The notes beneath the pieces were generated by a model that was given only the letters and a program-made list of their open reading frames with translations, ran no database searches and was not told where the DNA came from. A stretch of DNA of 64,000 nucleotides from positions 44,412-108,411 of the IMG/VR virus record IMGVR_UViG_3300001450_009970; one strand, written 5' to 3'. Origin of the DNA: a virus. The first letter of the stretch is position 1; each line of letters begins with the position of its first letter. The position numbers and the translations under genes were made by a program. This document shows positions 43,501 to 53,510 of this stretch, piece after piece.

Positions 43501-44160
43501 ATCTAGAATTCTAATTACACTAAAAGTACCGTAAAATTTAAGGTCTCTTGGCGGAAGATTAATTACATCTTGATCTAAAAAGAATAATATTCCTTCCTGA
43601 AGTAATGAACTTAAAAATGTATCGTAATCCAGGTTTGATTTTCCTTGAAAATTCTTTTCAAAAAAATCTAATTTTTTATCTGTATCTAATGTTAAAATAT
43701 ATCTTGCGGTTTCTACTCTTTCAGTATTTGATTTAATTTGAACACCAAAATCGAATGAAACAAAAAGTAAAGGATTTAAAAATGATTCAAAAAACCAATT
43801 TGCTCTTGATCCAAAAGATGTCGGCGTAGAAATAGTTTTAATATCATTAGCTTCCTTTTTTAATGAATCCTGTAGAACTTTTCTAAAAGATCCGTCAGCT
43901 AATTGTAATACTGAATTTGAACTACCTAACCCTGAAAGAGACTCAACATTTTGATCAAGTCTTTCAATTTGTGATTGTAATTTTCCAAATGATGGAATTA
44001 CAACTTTTTTAATTACATTATTTTCATCAAGTATATCAATTTCTACAGTATCAGATTTAGATGAAACTACATCAGATAACTTGTTAACTATTTCTAACCC
44101 GTTTTTCTGAACTTTAATAAGATCAGAAAGTAAAGTAGATAATGAATTTTTAGTAGGCAT
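40528..44160 (-). CDS. Very large tail structural protein with central coiled coil
   Basis: The 1210-residue protein has a helical N-terminus (LSTLLSDLIKVQKNGLEIVN; QSQIERLDQNVESL), beta-rich domains to about 400, a coiled coil near 420-480 (LHSEKVKLKNEISQFDIAIN), a fibronectin-like segment near 520-650 (VQFEIQYRYVTKDGG; GIEFRIKSVSEAGYPANPT), and a C-terminal domain. The FN3-like part could bind surface carbohydrate. No T4 counterpart is recognised. It lies in the tail operon, 17 bases from the next gene. Confidence 0.75.
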   Translation of the reverse strand: MPTKNSLSTLLSDLIKVQKNGLEIVNKLSDVVSSKSDTVEIDILDENNVIKKVVIPSFGKLQSQIERLDQNVESLSGLGSSNSVLQLADGSFRKVLQDSLKKEANDIKTISTPTSFGSRANWFFESFLNPLLFVSFDFGVQIKSNTERVETARYILTLDTDKKLDFFEKNFQGKSNLDYDTFLSSLLQEGILFFLDQDVINLPPRDLKFYGTFSVIRILDNPITVTENGEEITKRDLKFKLDKLTYSDRDSRYINTQQLKINDSIVINSESRNTRYKITSIDEGTSTVSVELLEGFEKISIGNDNLIFFGDNNAASLVEVNVGFNERTVMFIKPIDPDSEIKATNWSPGVGYFSNDLTIDDGNTTRTLDQYYKDDVVDFGAFLFSMAKEGTVPSILAEIPSSPLITATDFKVTQINRHITDTPIIDEIKKLHSEKVKLKNEISQFDIAINKKQSQLGNKKYKSKVERDADRNELNALIGQRSSRSKLYASSVRDINTKTIESNITGTTPKYRLRGFWPLPDAKFSNQTTPQEVVQFEIQYRYVTKDGGANSADQIEFTEADGSTRRGSFSTWNEIKTPVRKRVTDPNTGLVSWVVEENENSDSVNINQLDLAIKGGEGIEFRIKSVSEAGYPANPTKSAYTEIIRVDFPDELESQISVDDITEEATKESVRIELQEDLETKGVYRHVSESTESNGRYFAHSGLELASGFVDEQQTPISMFEKIKSIQDELQVVRDLIERTKGQLNIRIIDESGNEYRAENNGKLYINAPNYKDEVAALSISKGVIITKTYFLTIENERASEMELYSRIFGPVNRKPIASWNTIDPLQGNYKYNGNDSAYNVEDRYDVVPMLIDKLNISEKLTNTTGAPNPFATVRSELPFQSSQSLGQFINFRYSNIDGTSSLYSDIDDTGVPKANDANGNFTTLPASSVDDLEDKFDYPVGTTPFDRSSSNFWISPLVGTSTTLATIDEALSEHSTTGILNYDILLGVHKLHPFFAIDAKEIGYDSGLATGYSTLLMQAAFPIKFRNTILSRLDNAETNGNKQAALFYDTTLNRGVKSGFDSNDQYLLGGRSCGAYFFPKMQDHEFGRVAGSSSKSTKKISFGNTKSLSIPLVFQYRMTDFFGDGTDELGLVGGKLNAKLDQLIYNKTLGIDVFYGLDERFSFDVTVTAKYKSNNLDVTDTPVKSFQNTINDLNDSLTTTLSSQPNISK

Positions 44161-44177
44161 GTAAGGTTGTTTTTATT

Positions 44178-46199
44178 TTATTTTATTACATCAATATGAA
44201 ATAAATATTTAATATCGTTTGCGCAAATTACATCAAAAACTGGTTTAGTTGAGATGATATTTATATTATCTATCACACCAATTGTCTTGCCGTATTTACC
44301 TAGATTAAATTTATTTGCAGCATCCGTAAATAATACAATTCGCTTTCCATTTAAATTTATATCATTTTCAAAAGATATTCTTAAAGTTTGACCTTGAGAC
44401 CAGCTAGTACTTAAGTCAGAAATATTAATTATTAGATCTGTAGTTAACGTTCCTGTAGCACTTGTATTTTTAAAATAATTAGAAAACTTACCAAGTGTTA
44501 TAATATTGTTTCTTTCAGCATAATTACTGTCGTTGATATCAAAAACACCATTATCAAGTCCGTAACTTAAAAATCCTGTAGATGTTGAAATTTCAGGAAA
44601 TGAAGAATACGTTTGATTTTTATTAATAATTTTTGCTTTATTTGGAACCGATCTATCGATTGAAATACCATCACCAAAATCAAGTACATTAGAATCAATT
44701 GTTAATGTTAAAGGAAGTTGACCGCCAATAATTTGATTTATTTTATCTGAATTATTTCCAATTAAATCTAGTATTGAAGTATTATCTTCTAGCGCAATAC
44801 TGGCATTATTAATTTTACTTTCTAATGCAGCAATTTCACTTGTTAAGGTTTTTATATTGTCTTGAGTATAAATTAATTTTTCTAGATTATCTAATCTAGA
44901 CATTAAACTAATAGTATCTAGCTTTTGAGTTAGAAACATATCAGTTGTTTCCTGTAATCTTGTCGATGCATCAACAAAAATATCCATTGAGAATGTATTG
45001 TAATCATTGATAACAGTAGTAATTCCTACATTATCCGTTGATGTATCAAATTTAACATTCAATTTTAATCCATATGAATTACCATTTAATTTAGTAACTG
45101 GATTAGGTTTAAATTTAGCAAAGCTTTTTAATGCACCAATACCTCCAGCAGAATTCTTATAATCGTCAAGAACCAATATCCCGTAAACATTGGTTGCACT
45201 TTTAGATGGATTTGATGCACTATATACATCATAATATAAAAGAACTGCATTGAATTCAAAATCACTTGCAGCATCGGAAGAATTTAATTCTGAAATAGAA
45301 TTTAAATTTGGATTAGATGCAATGGGGGTATAATTCTGTGGATCAAAATCTAATACAACACCAGCCATATCAGATTTAAGTACTGGTTTACTATTTGCTG
45401 TTACTCCTGTATTTGTAACTAATCCAAATGTTGTACCAGTAGAATAACTATTGTCTCCATCATCATCATAATATGCGGTAAGTGATAATCCAGCAGGATG
45501 AGTTCCACTTCTATCGTTTATATCTTCCTGTGATGTATTAATAAATTTTATATTTGCCTTATAATTATCGTCGGCAAATTCCTTGAATAGTACTAATGGT
45601 GTATTACCATGACCTGTTGGAATATTTATATATAGTTCTGTATATGTATGTCCTCCTCTAGAAACAGTATTTATAATATCTAAATCACCGATATATTTGA
45701 CAACACTATCATAGCGTTGAGTTCCTATATTGGTTTGTGTTTCTTCTTTAAATCGATTATTAACTGTAGCTTCTGTAGGAAATGCAGAAGTTTGAAATCT
45801 CATAGCACCTAATTCAATAAGCCACTTCCAAAAAATTCTTTCAGATGCTGTGGCAAATTCACTATCATCATATTCAATACCTGTACTGTTCTTGCTATTT
45901 AAAACAAGATCTTCAATATTAAGTGCATAGTTCTGTAAAGATTTAGCAAAATTTACATTATGATCTATAGATAATTCAGAAATAGCACCTGAAGCTGCCA
46001 TACCAGCGGCTTCCCAAACAACATTATTTTGTTTATTTGTAGGAGTTTCTACATCTGGAATATCCAGACATACAAATTTAGAAAACACAAATCTTGCATC
46101 ATCATCAGTAAAAGTTTTAGAAATATCCGATGCCGCAGAGCTAAACGTATAGAACGTTCCACCTTGAACTTGCAACGGCTTTATGAGTGGAGTAGCCAT
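44178..46199 (-). CDS. Virion structural protein (wedge/fibre attachment region)
   Basis: The 673-residue protein begins MATPLIKPLQVQGGTFYTFS, a start style common for T4-like baseplate wedge periphery proteins. The first 420 residues are beta-rich with Asn/Asp loops. A coiled coil spans about 430-490 (SLMSRLDNLEKLIYTQDNIK, then LTSEIAALESKINNASI). A C-terminal beta domain follows. It might occupy the place of T4 gp8-gp10, but no sequence link is visible. Confidence 0.72.
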   Translation of the reverse strand: MATPLIKPLQVQGGTFYTFSSAASDISKTFTDDDARFVFSKFVCLDIPDVETPTNKQNNVVWEAAGMAASGAISELSIDHNVNFAKSLQNYALNIEDLVLNSKNSTGIEYDDSEFATASERIFWKWLIELGAMRFQTSAFPTEATVNNRFKEETQTNIGTQRYDSVVKYIGDLDIINTVSRGGHTYTELYINIPTGHGNTPLVLFKEFADDNYKANIKFINTSQEDINDRSGTHPAGLSLTAYYDDDGDNSYSTGTTFGLVTNTGVTANSKPVLKSDMAGVVLDFDPQNYTPIASNPNLNSISELNSSDAASDFEFNAVLLYYDVYSASNPSKSATNVYGILVLDDYKNSAGGIGALKSFAKFKPNPVTKLNGNSYGLKLNVKFDTSTDNVGITTVINDYNTFSMDIFVDASTRLQETTDMFLTQKLDTISLMSRLDNLEKLIYTQDNIKTLTSEIAALESKINNASIALEDNTSILDLIGNNSDKINQIIGGQLPLTLTIDSNVLDFGDGISIDRSVPNKAKIINKNQTYSSFPEISTSTGFLSYGLDNGVFDINDSNYAERNNIITLGKFSNYFKNTSATGTLTTDLIINISDLSTSWSQGQTLRISFENDINLNGKRIVLFTDAANKFNLGKYGKTIGVIDNINIISTKPVFDVICANDIKYLFHIDVIK

Positions 46200-46217
46200 T
46201 TAGTAAGTTTTTAATTT

Positions 46218-46733
46218 TTATGCACTTGTAACTTGTTCCCAAGCTGAACCATTCCAAAATTGTAGTTTTCCGCCAGTAATCATAAGTGGATTAGATCCTG
46301 CTACCGGAGCAGTAAGCGTAGCAGTTGCCCCAATTGGAATTCCAATTGCTGATGCACCAACAGTTAAAATCGGTGTAGTTTGAACTAAAGAATATATTAA
46401 ATCTGCATCCTGAATACTTATTTTACCAGCACTTATATCTACATCACCTGAAGTTACAGTTAAATTACCTGAGTCTAATTCAAAATTGCCAGAATTAATT
46501 TTTATAGTACCATTTTGAACTGTAATTCCTGAAGTAGTAACAATAATACCGTTAGTCTTAACAATATTACCAGATGTTCCATAAATTGAATTATCAAATT
46601 CTCCGGTACTTGTATCAAATGCATCCAACACATCATTGACAGATTCTTTAATAGTATTAATATTGTCATTGATAGTTATTCTTGATGCTGAAACTGAATC
46701 AGTTCCCAAGATGTCTTTTGTTGTAATAGCCAT
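46218..46733 (-). CDS. Short beta-solenoid fibre protein
   Basis: The 171-residue protein starts with a helical trimerisation-like segment (ISTINDN-type: ASRITINDNINTIKESVNDV). A repeated pattern of short strands follows (KTNGIIVTTSGITVQNGTIK, then NSGNFELDSGNLTVTSG), which folds as a beta-solenoid in fibre proteins. It ends with a tip that contains GGKLQFWNGSAWEQVTSA, common in tail-fibre C-termini. It lies three bases after the gp7-like gene. Confidence 0.8.
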   Translation of the reverse strand: MAITTKDILGTDSVSASRITINDNINTIKESVNDVLDAFDTSTGEFDNSIYGTSGNIVKTNGIIVTTSGITVQNGTIKINSGNFELDSGNLTVTSGDVDISAGKISIQDADLIYSLVQTTPILTVGASAIGIPIGATATLTAPVAGSNPLMITGGKLQFWNGSAWEQVTSA

Positions 46734-46736
46734 TTT

Positions 46737-49700
46737 TTAAATTATTTTTATGAATTCATTCTTAATTATGTTACTTTTGTTACCATTAGTATCTTCTAGT
46801 TCCAATGAAAAGGTATAACTTCCTTTTTGATTGAATAAATAAGATAGGTATTCATTTCTGTAATATATATCTACCCATTGATTATCGTTTTCCTTTGTGA
46901 TTTTCCATACTGGTTTGACTCCTCCTGGCACAGAAGAATTATCATAAGTAAAATTACCTCGTACAAGATTCTTTAATGTATCAGAATATTTTATACTTCT
47001 TAATGTGTCGTAAGTAGGATTTGTGGTAATATTTCTACCATAAGACGTTCCTATCATTGTCGATCCATATTGAATATTGACAGTATCATATGAATTAAAT
47101 CCTTTATCTGTAGCTATTATTTTATTAAACGCATTACCAGCTAATGTCATACCAGTAGCACCAGTACCTAAATGTGTACCACCAGTATATCCAGTAATAA
47201 CAGTATAATCAAACTTAGATATTTCAGGACCAGTAGATAAATTTAGTTCATCGGCTAATATTGAAAGATCAGTTACCGTAGAACCTACAGTAAAAACCGT
47301 ACCGTTATTAATACTAAATGTGGATCCGACTGGAGCTGTATAAATTTCAAATCCTGTCGGAATGTCTCCGAGTGTTTGTACATTTGCGTGATACGGACTT
47401 GAATCACCTGTTATATCAGTATATGTTATTTCTATTCTATTTGGAACTTCAATATTTTTTGAAATGGCCTTTATAGACGGAACAAAATTATGTGAATGTA
47501 CTCCAGTTCCAAATGCATTATCATATTTAAAATCATAATGAAATATAAATATATCAAATAAATTTACGGTATCATCTCCAACAGGACCAATTAAATTTGT
47601 ATTGATTGCAGATGCACCTACATTTTCATTTAATTGTTTTACTGCATTTTTAAATTTATCGTATGGATCTGTTCCAAGATTATCAAATGTGAATGCGCTT
47701 TTCTTTCCAAGAACTGGATGAGTTAATGTAATAGTAGGCGTTGTCGAAGTTATAGTATCAATTGAAAATTGAACTAAAGTTGGATCGCAATAATCCCAGT
47801 ATAATGCTGATGTATCATCCCAAGTTGATTGTTCTCCTAGATTATTCCAGAAATAAGGTGTAATATCAATTCTAGGATCTGTAGGAATCTCATTAAATTG
47901 TCTTTGAGCAAATTCTATTTTATCAAGAAATTCATAAGTCATTTCCGCCATATCAAGCTCCTCATTAGGATGAACAGGAATATTCCAGCTAGAATTGTAA
48001 TCGTTCCAACTAAGCATATTAGATAGCTTGTTATCGTTAATGGCTTTTGTTTTTCTTGGTTCTCTCGTATCATCCCATGTATATTTAGGTTTTATAGATT
48101 CATGCCAAGCAATAAAGTTTGGCTTTTTAGCTTCAACTTCAACAAAATTATCTGTTTTAAGATATGTTATTCCATTAAATAAATCTCTCATTCGCATTTC
48201 TAATCTATACTTTCCAGTATATGGAAGTACAAGTGGATATTTATCTAGCAGATCTATTGATTGATATCCAGTATCATGAACCCATCCGCTTGCACCAACT
48301 GTATTGGATTCTGTACAGGTAACAACCCATTGCATTTCATAGAAATTCATTCTTTCTACATTATACCATTGATATTGAGCAGATGAAGGGGTGGTAGCAT
48401 AAATACCGGTTGGAAATCCTGCTGCGGGTACCGGTGTATAAGTTGATCCAGCACTCACAGTAAGACTTGAAAACGAAGTTGTAAAAGGTCCATATAAAGG
48501 CAATCCAAAATTATCGGAGCCTGATGTTATTTCAGTTTCATCTAAAGAATTCCAAGTAAGAGTCATTTCATCCCAAGGGATAGTTAATGAATTATTGTCT
48601 AGTACTATTGGATATCCTACAGGAATTCCTTCAGCATCACTTAATTCATTTACTGGAATTTGAGCTCCAGTAAAATATCCAATAAAGCAATCAGCATAAT
48701 CACTTATTGCCGATGCACCCATAAATAATTCAGTTTCAACTATAGTAGATGGCGTTCCTGAACTAGTGCCCTGAGTAATATCAAAAACATAATTAAATGT
48801 AGTCGGATATTGTTCAACTACTCGCATTACACCATTAGCAGTAGCACCAAAAGGATAAACTTTAAAATTAATAAATGGATAATTTGGTGATGCATTCCAA
48901 GCATCAACTAATCCTAATAATGTTTCTGCATCATTTTCAGAAAACTGAGTAGTATATTCTATTGAGTTATTTGTTGTTGTATCTCTAATTACAAATTTGT
49001 CACCTTCATCCGCATTAGCAATAGTAAAATTATAAATATGTAAAGAATGAGTTCCACCAATACTAAGATCTGGTGCTATAGGGCAACCTAAATGATTAAG
49101 CGGTCTTAAATCTTCAATATATCCAAAATCTGAAGGAAGTACCTTAACATCAGGCCTAATATTTAAATCGATTTTATCTATTCTTGTTTGATCGACCCAG
49201 CTATTAATATCATATTTAGTAAAGTAAATTGCTTCACCAATAATATCAACAATACGGGCATTCATTGGAAGAAAATGAGTCTTCAATTTTTGCTTTAATG
49301 CAAATAACTTGATTAATACTTCTTCTAGGCTAAATTCATTTGATTCTATTACTGTTGGTAATCCATCGTCATCATATTTACCATCCCATTCTGTAATATT
49401 ATAGAACAATCCAAATTTAGAAGTCTTCTTATAAAATTTATTTGGTATGAATTTTTCACTGACATTTGGATCGCCATCATTAGAAAAAATATCTACAATA
49501 TCTGTATGTCTATATTTTCCAAAATTTACAGATTCAATTTCAATATTCTTCCAGTATTCTTTTAGCTTAACATTGTCATATCCAAAATATTTTACAATAT
49601 TAATTAATGCCTTGTAGCTACCTAAATACGGAAATATATTTTCAAATTCTAATAAAAGTTCTTTTCTTTTTGTATTTAATTTTTGATTGTCTGGAATATC

Positions 49701-50342
49701 TTCATTAATGTCAGTAGATTGAAATATTTTGAAATCTCTAGCATTAATGTTCCAGCCAAAATTATCAAGCATTACTGCTAATCTTTTATCTTCTTCAATA
49801 CCTTCACCATAGAATGTTATTTTTGCAAATACTTCATTAGTATGTGAATCCTTAAGCTGAAGTACATTTTCATATGCAATATCCTGTTTAGGACAAAATC
49901 CAATATTTAATGCTATCACATTATCTGTAATATTAGATGTAATTTTCATTCCAGTTGCACCAGTAGTTTCTATAGTTTCGGTAGAATCTATATCAAATGT
50001 AACTTCCTGTGAAGTTGATTTTGTTAGTAAAATATTTTCGGCAGTTGCATCAAAAGAATATAAAAATAATTCTGGAGTTTTATCATCGACCCAAGATACA
50101 TTTACTGCAGATGTAGCACCAGCACCATTAAAAATATGTGGTAATCCAAATGTCGTAGTTGCTGCTCCAGCAGAAGCTTTAAATTCTTCAGAAATAAATA
50201 TTTGATAACTTTCAATTAAGTCTGTAGATACTTTTGGAATATGAACTCTACCTGTTAGTAGCCCTAAATCTGAATCATAATCTAGATTCAGATTGTCTCC
50301 ACTTTTATTGTAGAAATTAAGAAATTTATATTTAGTAGCCAT
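46737..50342 (-). CDS. Large baseplate wedge protein, gp7-like by position
   Basis: The 1201-residue protein follows the gp6-like gene (with one small gene between) as gene 7 does in T4, where gp7 has 1032 residues. Visible parts are an N-terminal beta domain, a helical section with LEFENIFPYLGSYKALINIV near 235, several Ig-like domains (near 600-720), and a C-terminal Ig-like end (GSYTFSLELEDTNGNKSNII). I could not match any single motif to gp7. Its size, wedge context and multi-domain build support the call only moderately. Confidence 0.6.
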   Translation of the reverse strand: MATKYKFLNFYNKSGDNLNLDYDSDLGLLTGRVHIPKVSTDLIESYQIFISEEFKASAGAATTTFGLPHIFNGAGATSAVNVSWVDDKTPELFLYSFDATAENILLTKSTSQEVTFDIDSTETIETTGATGMKITSNITDNVIALNIGFCPKQDIAYENVLQLKDSHTNEVFAKITFYGEGIEEDKRLAVMLDNFGWNINARDFKIFQSTDINEDIPDNQKLNTKRKELLLEFENIFPYLGSYKALINIVKYFGYDNVKLKEYWKNIEIESVNFGKYRHTDIVDIFSNDGDPNVSEKFIPNKFYKKTSKFGLFYNITEWDGKYDDDGLPTVIESNEFSLEEVLIKLFALKQKLKTHFLPMNARIVDIIGEAIYFTKYDINSWVDQTRIDKIDLNIRPDVKVLPSDFGYIEDLRPLNHLGCPIAPDLSIGGTHSLHIYNFTIANADEGDKFVIRDTTTNNSIEYTTQFSENDAETLLGLVDAWNASPNYPFINFKVYPFGATANGVMRVVEQYPTTFNYVFDITQGTSSGTPSTIVETELFMGASAISDYADCFIGYFTGAQIPVNELSDAEGIPVGYPIVLDNNSLTIPWDEMTLTWNSLDETEITSGSDNFGLPLYGPFTTSFSSLTVSAGSTYTPVPAAGFPTGIYATTPSSAQYQWYNVERMNFYEMQWVVTCTESNTVGASGWVHDTGYQSIDLLDKYPLVLPYTGKYRLEMRMRDLFNGITYLKTDNFVEVEAKKPNFIAWHESIKPKYTWDDTREPRKTKAINDNKLSNMLSWNDYNSSWNIPVHPNEELDMAEMTYEFLDKIEFAQRQFNEIPTDPRIDITPYFWNNLGEQSTWDDTSALYWDYCDPTLVQFSIDTITSTTPTITLTHPVLGKKSAFTFDNLGTDPYDKFKNAVKQLNENVGASAINTNLIGPVGDDTVNLFDIFIFHYDFKYDNAFGTGVHSHNFVPSIKAISKNIEVPNRIEITYTDITGDSSPYHANVQTLGDIPTGFEIYTAPVGSTFSINNGTVFTVGSTVTDLSILADELNLSTGPEISKFDYTVITGYTGGTHLGTGATGMTLAGNAFNKIIATDKGFNSYDTVNIQYGSTMIGTSYGRNITTNPTYDTLRSIKYSDTLKNLVRGNFTYDNSSVPGGVKPVWKITKENDNQWVDIYYRNEYLSYLFNQKGSYTFSLELEDTNGNKSNIIKNEFIKII

Positions 50343-50351
50343 CTAATGTAT

Positions 50352-50594
50352 TTATTTAACGTCTTTTTGATCCTGTTTTATAGTATAATTTACGAATGTT
50401 TTTATTCTTTTAACTGATTCAATAGCTTCAAATAGAATATCATTAATATATCCTAAAAATCCTTCCGCAATTGGATTTCCTGCAAAAAATCTAGGAGATA
50501 AAGAATTCTTCATTAAAGATTTACTATAATCATATCCAGTTTTATTCTTATCAGATCCAAATGACCAGGTCTCATCGTATAATTTCTTTGCCAT
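50352..50594 (-). CDS. Small tail-operon protein, unknown function
   Basis: The 80-residue protein (MAKKLYDETWSFGSDKNKTG) has a polar N-terminal half and one amphipathic helix (GYINDILFEAIESVKRIKTF). It lies two bases after the gp6-like gene and nine before the gp7-like gene. A small wedge component or assembly factor is likely, but not shown. Confidence 0.65.
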   Translation of the reverse strand: MAKKLYDETWSFGSDKNKTGYDYSKSLMKNSLSPRFFAGNPIAEGFLGYINDILFEAIESVKRIKTFVNYTIKQDQKDVK

Positions 50595-50596
50595 AA

Positions 50597-52375
50597 TTAA
50601 AATGATTTTTTTACATCAGCTTTACGCTGTCTTGTAATTTGTGAATTGATATCTTCAATAATCACATCCTTGATTATTACATTCAATGAGCTAAATTCTG
50701 CATCACTAGCAGTATCTTCAAAATAAACACTATTTCTATCTGACCAACCACCACGTATAATTGGAAATTCATTTTCACCAATGATTATATCATTAAATTC
50801 ATCAAGTCCTAAAGACGGATCTTCACCTTTAGCTACCGGTATTTTTTCAACTATTTCCTCTTTAATTGAAGTCAATCTATTTACTTTAAATGATTTCTTC
50901 CAGTAGTATCCATTTGCAATTGCCTCTTCATTTTCTTGGGATACAAATTTAACATTAACAGAATCAACACCAGAAACTCCTTCAAGTATTTCAATAATAT
51001 CTGACTTTGGAATTTTATCTCGCCTTTTAACATTAACAAAATATTCACCGAGCCTTGCAACAATATCCGCCTTTAATACCGATTCATCCGCAGTATCAAA
51101 TATTCTTAAATAAATATTAAGCAAATATCTTTTAACTATTGGATCCTGTATTTTAACTTCTGTAGTTACAATTTGTCTTCCACTTTTTTGAAGAACTTTT
51201 TTAAGCGCAGATTTTTCATCAGCATCAATATAAAAGTTATCTACGTTTGTAGAAAAATATTCTGAACTTGCATCAAGTTTCTTTTTAATATTAGGAATCA
51301 AGAACAAATAAATAATATTGTCATCATCAAGATATTCATCATCAAATGTAGTATAAGCATCTATAAATGAAAAGGAATCATACCGTGATAAAAAGTGAAT
51401 ATAATTACGCGGGTGTGCGAGAACTAATGACCTAGAATTTGATCCAGCTATAAGCCTTGTTAAATCTAAATCTTCACCGTCAGATCCGAGCAAGAATTTT
51501 TCTTCAACCGACACAAACATTACTTCATTTAAATCGATTTCTTCACCTAAAATTCCAGTTGCATCATCCAAAAATTCCCATTCAATTGTAGTTGCCTTTG
51601 AACTTATAATTCCAATAGCACCAGCTGAAATAATATATTCAATTTTTATAGTAGCACCAGAAGGAGGAATAGTCCCGTAATCTTCATTGCCAAAATAAAC
51701 ATCAATTCCAGCAGTAATAGAAGTTTTTACAATTACCGCTTTATCACCTTTATTCATATCATATAATGATTCTACAATATCATATTTTTCACCATTAACA
51801 TAAACAAAAACATGTTCATTTTCAATTTCACCATTCCCACGAATAAAAACATTAAATGATTGTAATTCATCACCAGTACTAATTCTATTTTGACTTTCTA
51901 ATTTTCCTTGAATAGCCTTTAAAGATAATTTTTGTGATGAATTTTTATCCCATCTAATTCTCTCAGAATCTAACATAATCAAATATTCCTGACCATTTGT
52001 TTTGTTATTTATTGATGTGAAATTATTAATAAAGAAAAAGTTTGATTCTATATCCGAACTTGCCCCTGGTTTTAATTTAAGTCCTAGCATTCCTTGAGCA
52101 GAAATAGCTCTTGTCGGATTATGACCACTTAATCTAGCCATCCCATAAATAGAATCAGCTTTACTAGCTTTAAAAATATTTAATTCTGTTATAGAATCTT
52201 CAATATATAAAAGAATTAAATCTACATATTCACTTAATACTTGAAGTATTTGTCCATATGCAGACGAAGGCGAAAATACTTCACCTGTTTGTCTATATTT
52301 ATTTACTAAATATTGTAAAGATTGATTTTTTAATTCACTAACCTTTACTTTTGCTTTATCTAAAAATCCAGCCAT
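50597..52375 (-). CDS. 6: Baseplate wedge subunit gp6-like (baseplate J family)
   Basis: Gp6 joins baseplate wedges in a ring and triggers sheath contraction. The 592-residue protein opens with the family-typical helical part (LKNQSLQYLVNKYRQTGEVF; QILQVLSEYVDLILLYIEDS), then KADSIYGMARLSGHNPTRAI near 95, a signature of gp6-type wedge proteins. A beta-rich middle follows, and a C-terminal baseplate-J-like section includes the gp6 segment SDIIEILEGVSGVDSVNVKF near 460. T4 gp6 has 660 residues. It comes 8 bases after gp25. Confidence 0.82.
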   Translation of the reverse strand: MAGFLDKAKVKVSELKNQSLQYLVNKYRQTGEVFSPSSAYGQILQVLSEYVDLILLYIEDSITELNIFKASKADSIYGMARLSGHNPTRAISAQGMLGLKLKPGASSDIESNFFFINNFTSINNKTNGQEYLIMLDSERIRWDKNSSQKLSLKAIQGKLESQNRISTGDELQSFNVFIRGNGEIENEHVFVYVNGEKYDIVESLYDMNKGDKAVIVKTSITAGIDVYFGNEDYGTIPPSGATIKIEYIISAGAIGIISSKATTIEWEFLDDATGILGEEIDLNEVMFVSVEEKFLLGSDGEDLDLTRLIAGSNSRSLVLAHPRNYIHFLSRYDSFSFIDAYTTFDDEYLDDDNIIYLFLIPNIKKKLDASSEYFSTNVDNFYIDADEKSALKKVLQKSGRQIVTTEVKIQDPIVKRYLLNIYLRIFDTADESVLKADIVARLGEYFVNVKRRDKIPKSDIIEILEGVSGVDSVNVKFVSQENEEAIANGYYWKKSFKVNRLTSIKEEIVEKIPVAKGEDPSLGLDEFNDIIIGENEFPIIRGGWSDRNSVYFEDTASDAEFSSLNVIIKDVIIEDINSQITRQRKADVKKSF

Positions 52376-52383
52376 CTCTTTAA

Positions 52384-52746
52384 TTATTTTATTGCTAGTC
52401 CAAGTAGTTTAGCACCGTTTATTGCTATATCTATTACAGCAATATCTTGAAAATTTATTTCTTCTACTGTTGCATATATTTCAACATCATAGTTAACTCT
52501 ATATGAACAATATTTATTTATTTGTCGCATTGCCTCGGCTTCTAATTCAGGGCCAGTCTTACCAAAACTCCATAAATAAGTATCTAAAGAAGCTCCATAA
52601 TCCGGATCACCCATAACCGATCCTTTTGGTGTAAGAAGAACCATTTCAATTTGTTGTAGAAATAAATCTAGCTCTTCTGAAATTTCTGCTCGACCTTCTT
52701 CATAAGTAGGATCCGTTGAATTACGTAAGTAAATATCTACAGCCAT
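52384..52746 (-). CDS. 25: Baseplate wedge subunit gp25
   Basis: Gp25 nucleates sheath assembly on the baseplate. The 120-residue protein shows the gp25/GpW pattern: an acidic helix EISEELDLFLQQIEMVLLTP, then GSVMGDPDYGASLDTYLW, then helix and the terminal strands NYDVEIYATVEEINFQDIAV. T4 gp25 is 132 residues. It lies directly upstream of gp6, an arrangement kept across contractile phages. Confidence 0.9.
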   Translation of the reverse strand: MAVDIYLRNSTDPTYEEGRAEISEELDLFLQQIEMVLLTPKGSVMGDPDYGASLDTYLWSFGKTGPELEAEAMRQINKYCSYRVNYDVEIYATVEEINFQDIAVIDIAINGAKLLGLAIK

Positions 52747-52759
52747 TTTTATTTATATT

Positions 52760-53509
52760 TTATTTACCGCCAGTCATTACAAACCAGTCCATTCCTTCAT
52801 CATTTTTCAATTCTTCTTCAAGCTTTTCCAGTTCTTCAGAACCTTCTTCTTTATATGAATCAAAATTAATTGTAATTCCACCAGGCAATTTGAAATCAAA
52901 TGCACCTAACATTCTAGCTAATTGAGTTTTACTCTTAGCTACACAATATCTATAGAATATTTCATCATCCATCAAAAATTCTAAAGGAACTTTATTATAA
53001 ACCTGAAGTACCATGTCTGTCTGTGGTGTTTCACCTAAAATTACAAGGTCTCTAGTAAGTCTGCTAAAATTATAAGAAATTGGATGATACAAAATATGTC
53101 TGCTCAAATCTATAAATGATTCTTGCATTACATATTCCATTAATGCTTCAGTTGAATTTGAAATATCACTTACATCTTTAAATAATGCCTTTTCTAATGA
53201 AAAATCTGCCATATTACTAAATGGTGATGCAGATCCTCCGCCTTGGCCATTAGTTTGTGAAATTGAATTTACTGAATAAATACAACTCGGTAATGTAATA
53301 GTCCTGTATTTTGTAAAATTGGAATCGCTAAGCTGTGATTTTTTTATAATATAATATCGTTCTTCAACGGCTTCTTCATATTTCTTGTAGATCCATTTTT
53401 CCGCATATTTTAATATTCTTTCAATCTCGGTTTTTGGCACATTAAATGGAAGAGAACATCCAACTGTAATCTCATCCTGTATTTCTTTTATAAATTCATC
53501 TTTAAGCAT
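52760..53509 (-). CDS. Structural protein beside gp25, unknown role
   Basis: The 249-residue protein starts MLKDEFIKEIQDEITVGC. A conserved-looking region follows, with SLPFNVPKTEIERILKYAEK and AVEERYYIIKKSQ. The middle contains Gly/Ser loops (NGQGGGSASPFSNMADFS) and the C-terminus is acidic (EELEKLEEELKNDEGMDW). The composition fits a neck or baseplate connector, and it stands next to gp25, but I cannot name a T4 counterpart. It is one base from the next upstream gene. Confidence 0.7.
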   Translation of the reverse strand: MLKDEFIKEIQDEITVGCSLPFNVPKTEIERILKYAEKWIYKKYEEAVEERYYIIKKSQLSDSNFTKYRTITLPSCIYSVNSISQTNGQGGGSASPFSNMADFSLEKALFKDVSDISNSTEALMEYVMQESFIDLSRHILYHPISYNFSRLTRDLVILGETPQTDMVLQVYNKVPLEFLMDDEIFYRYCVAKSKTQLARMLGAFDFKLPGGITINFDSYKEEGSEELEKLEEELKNDEGMDWFVMTGGK

Positions 53510-53510
53510 A

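Noticed and set aside
52750-52757. Exact TATAAATA on the minus strand before gp25
   Set aside because: It ends three bases before the gp25 start codon, leaving no room for a transcript start and leader.
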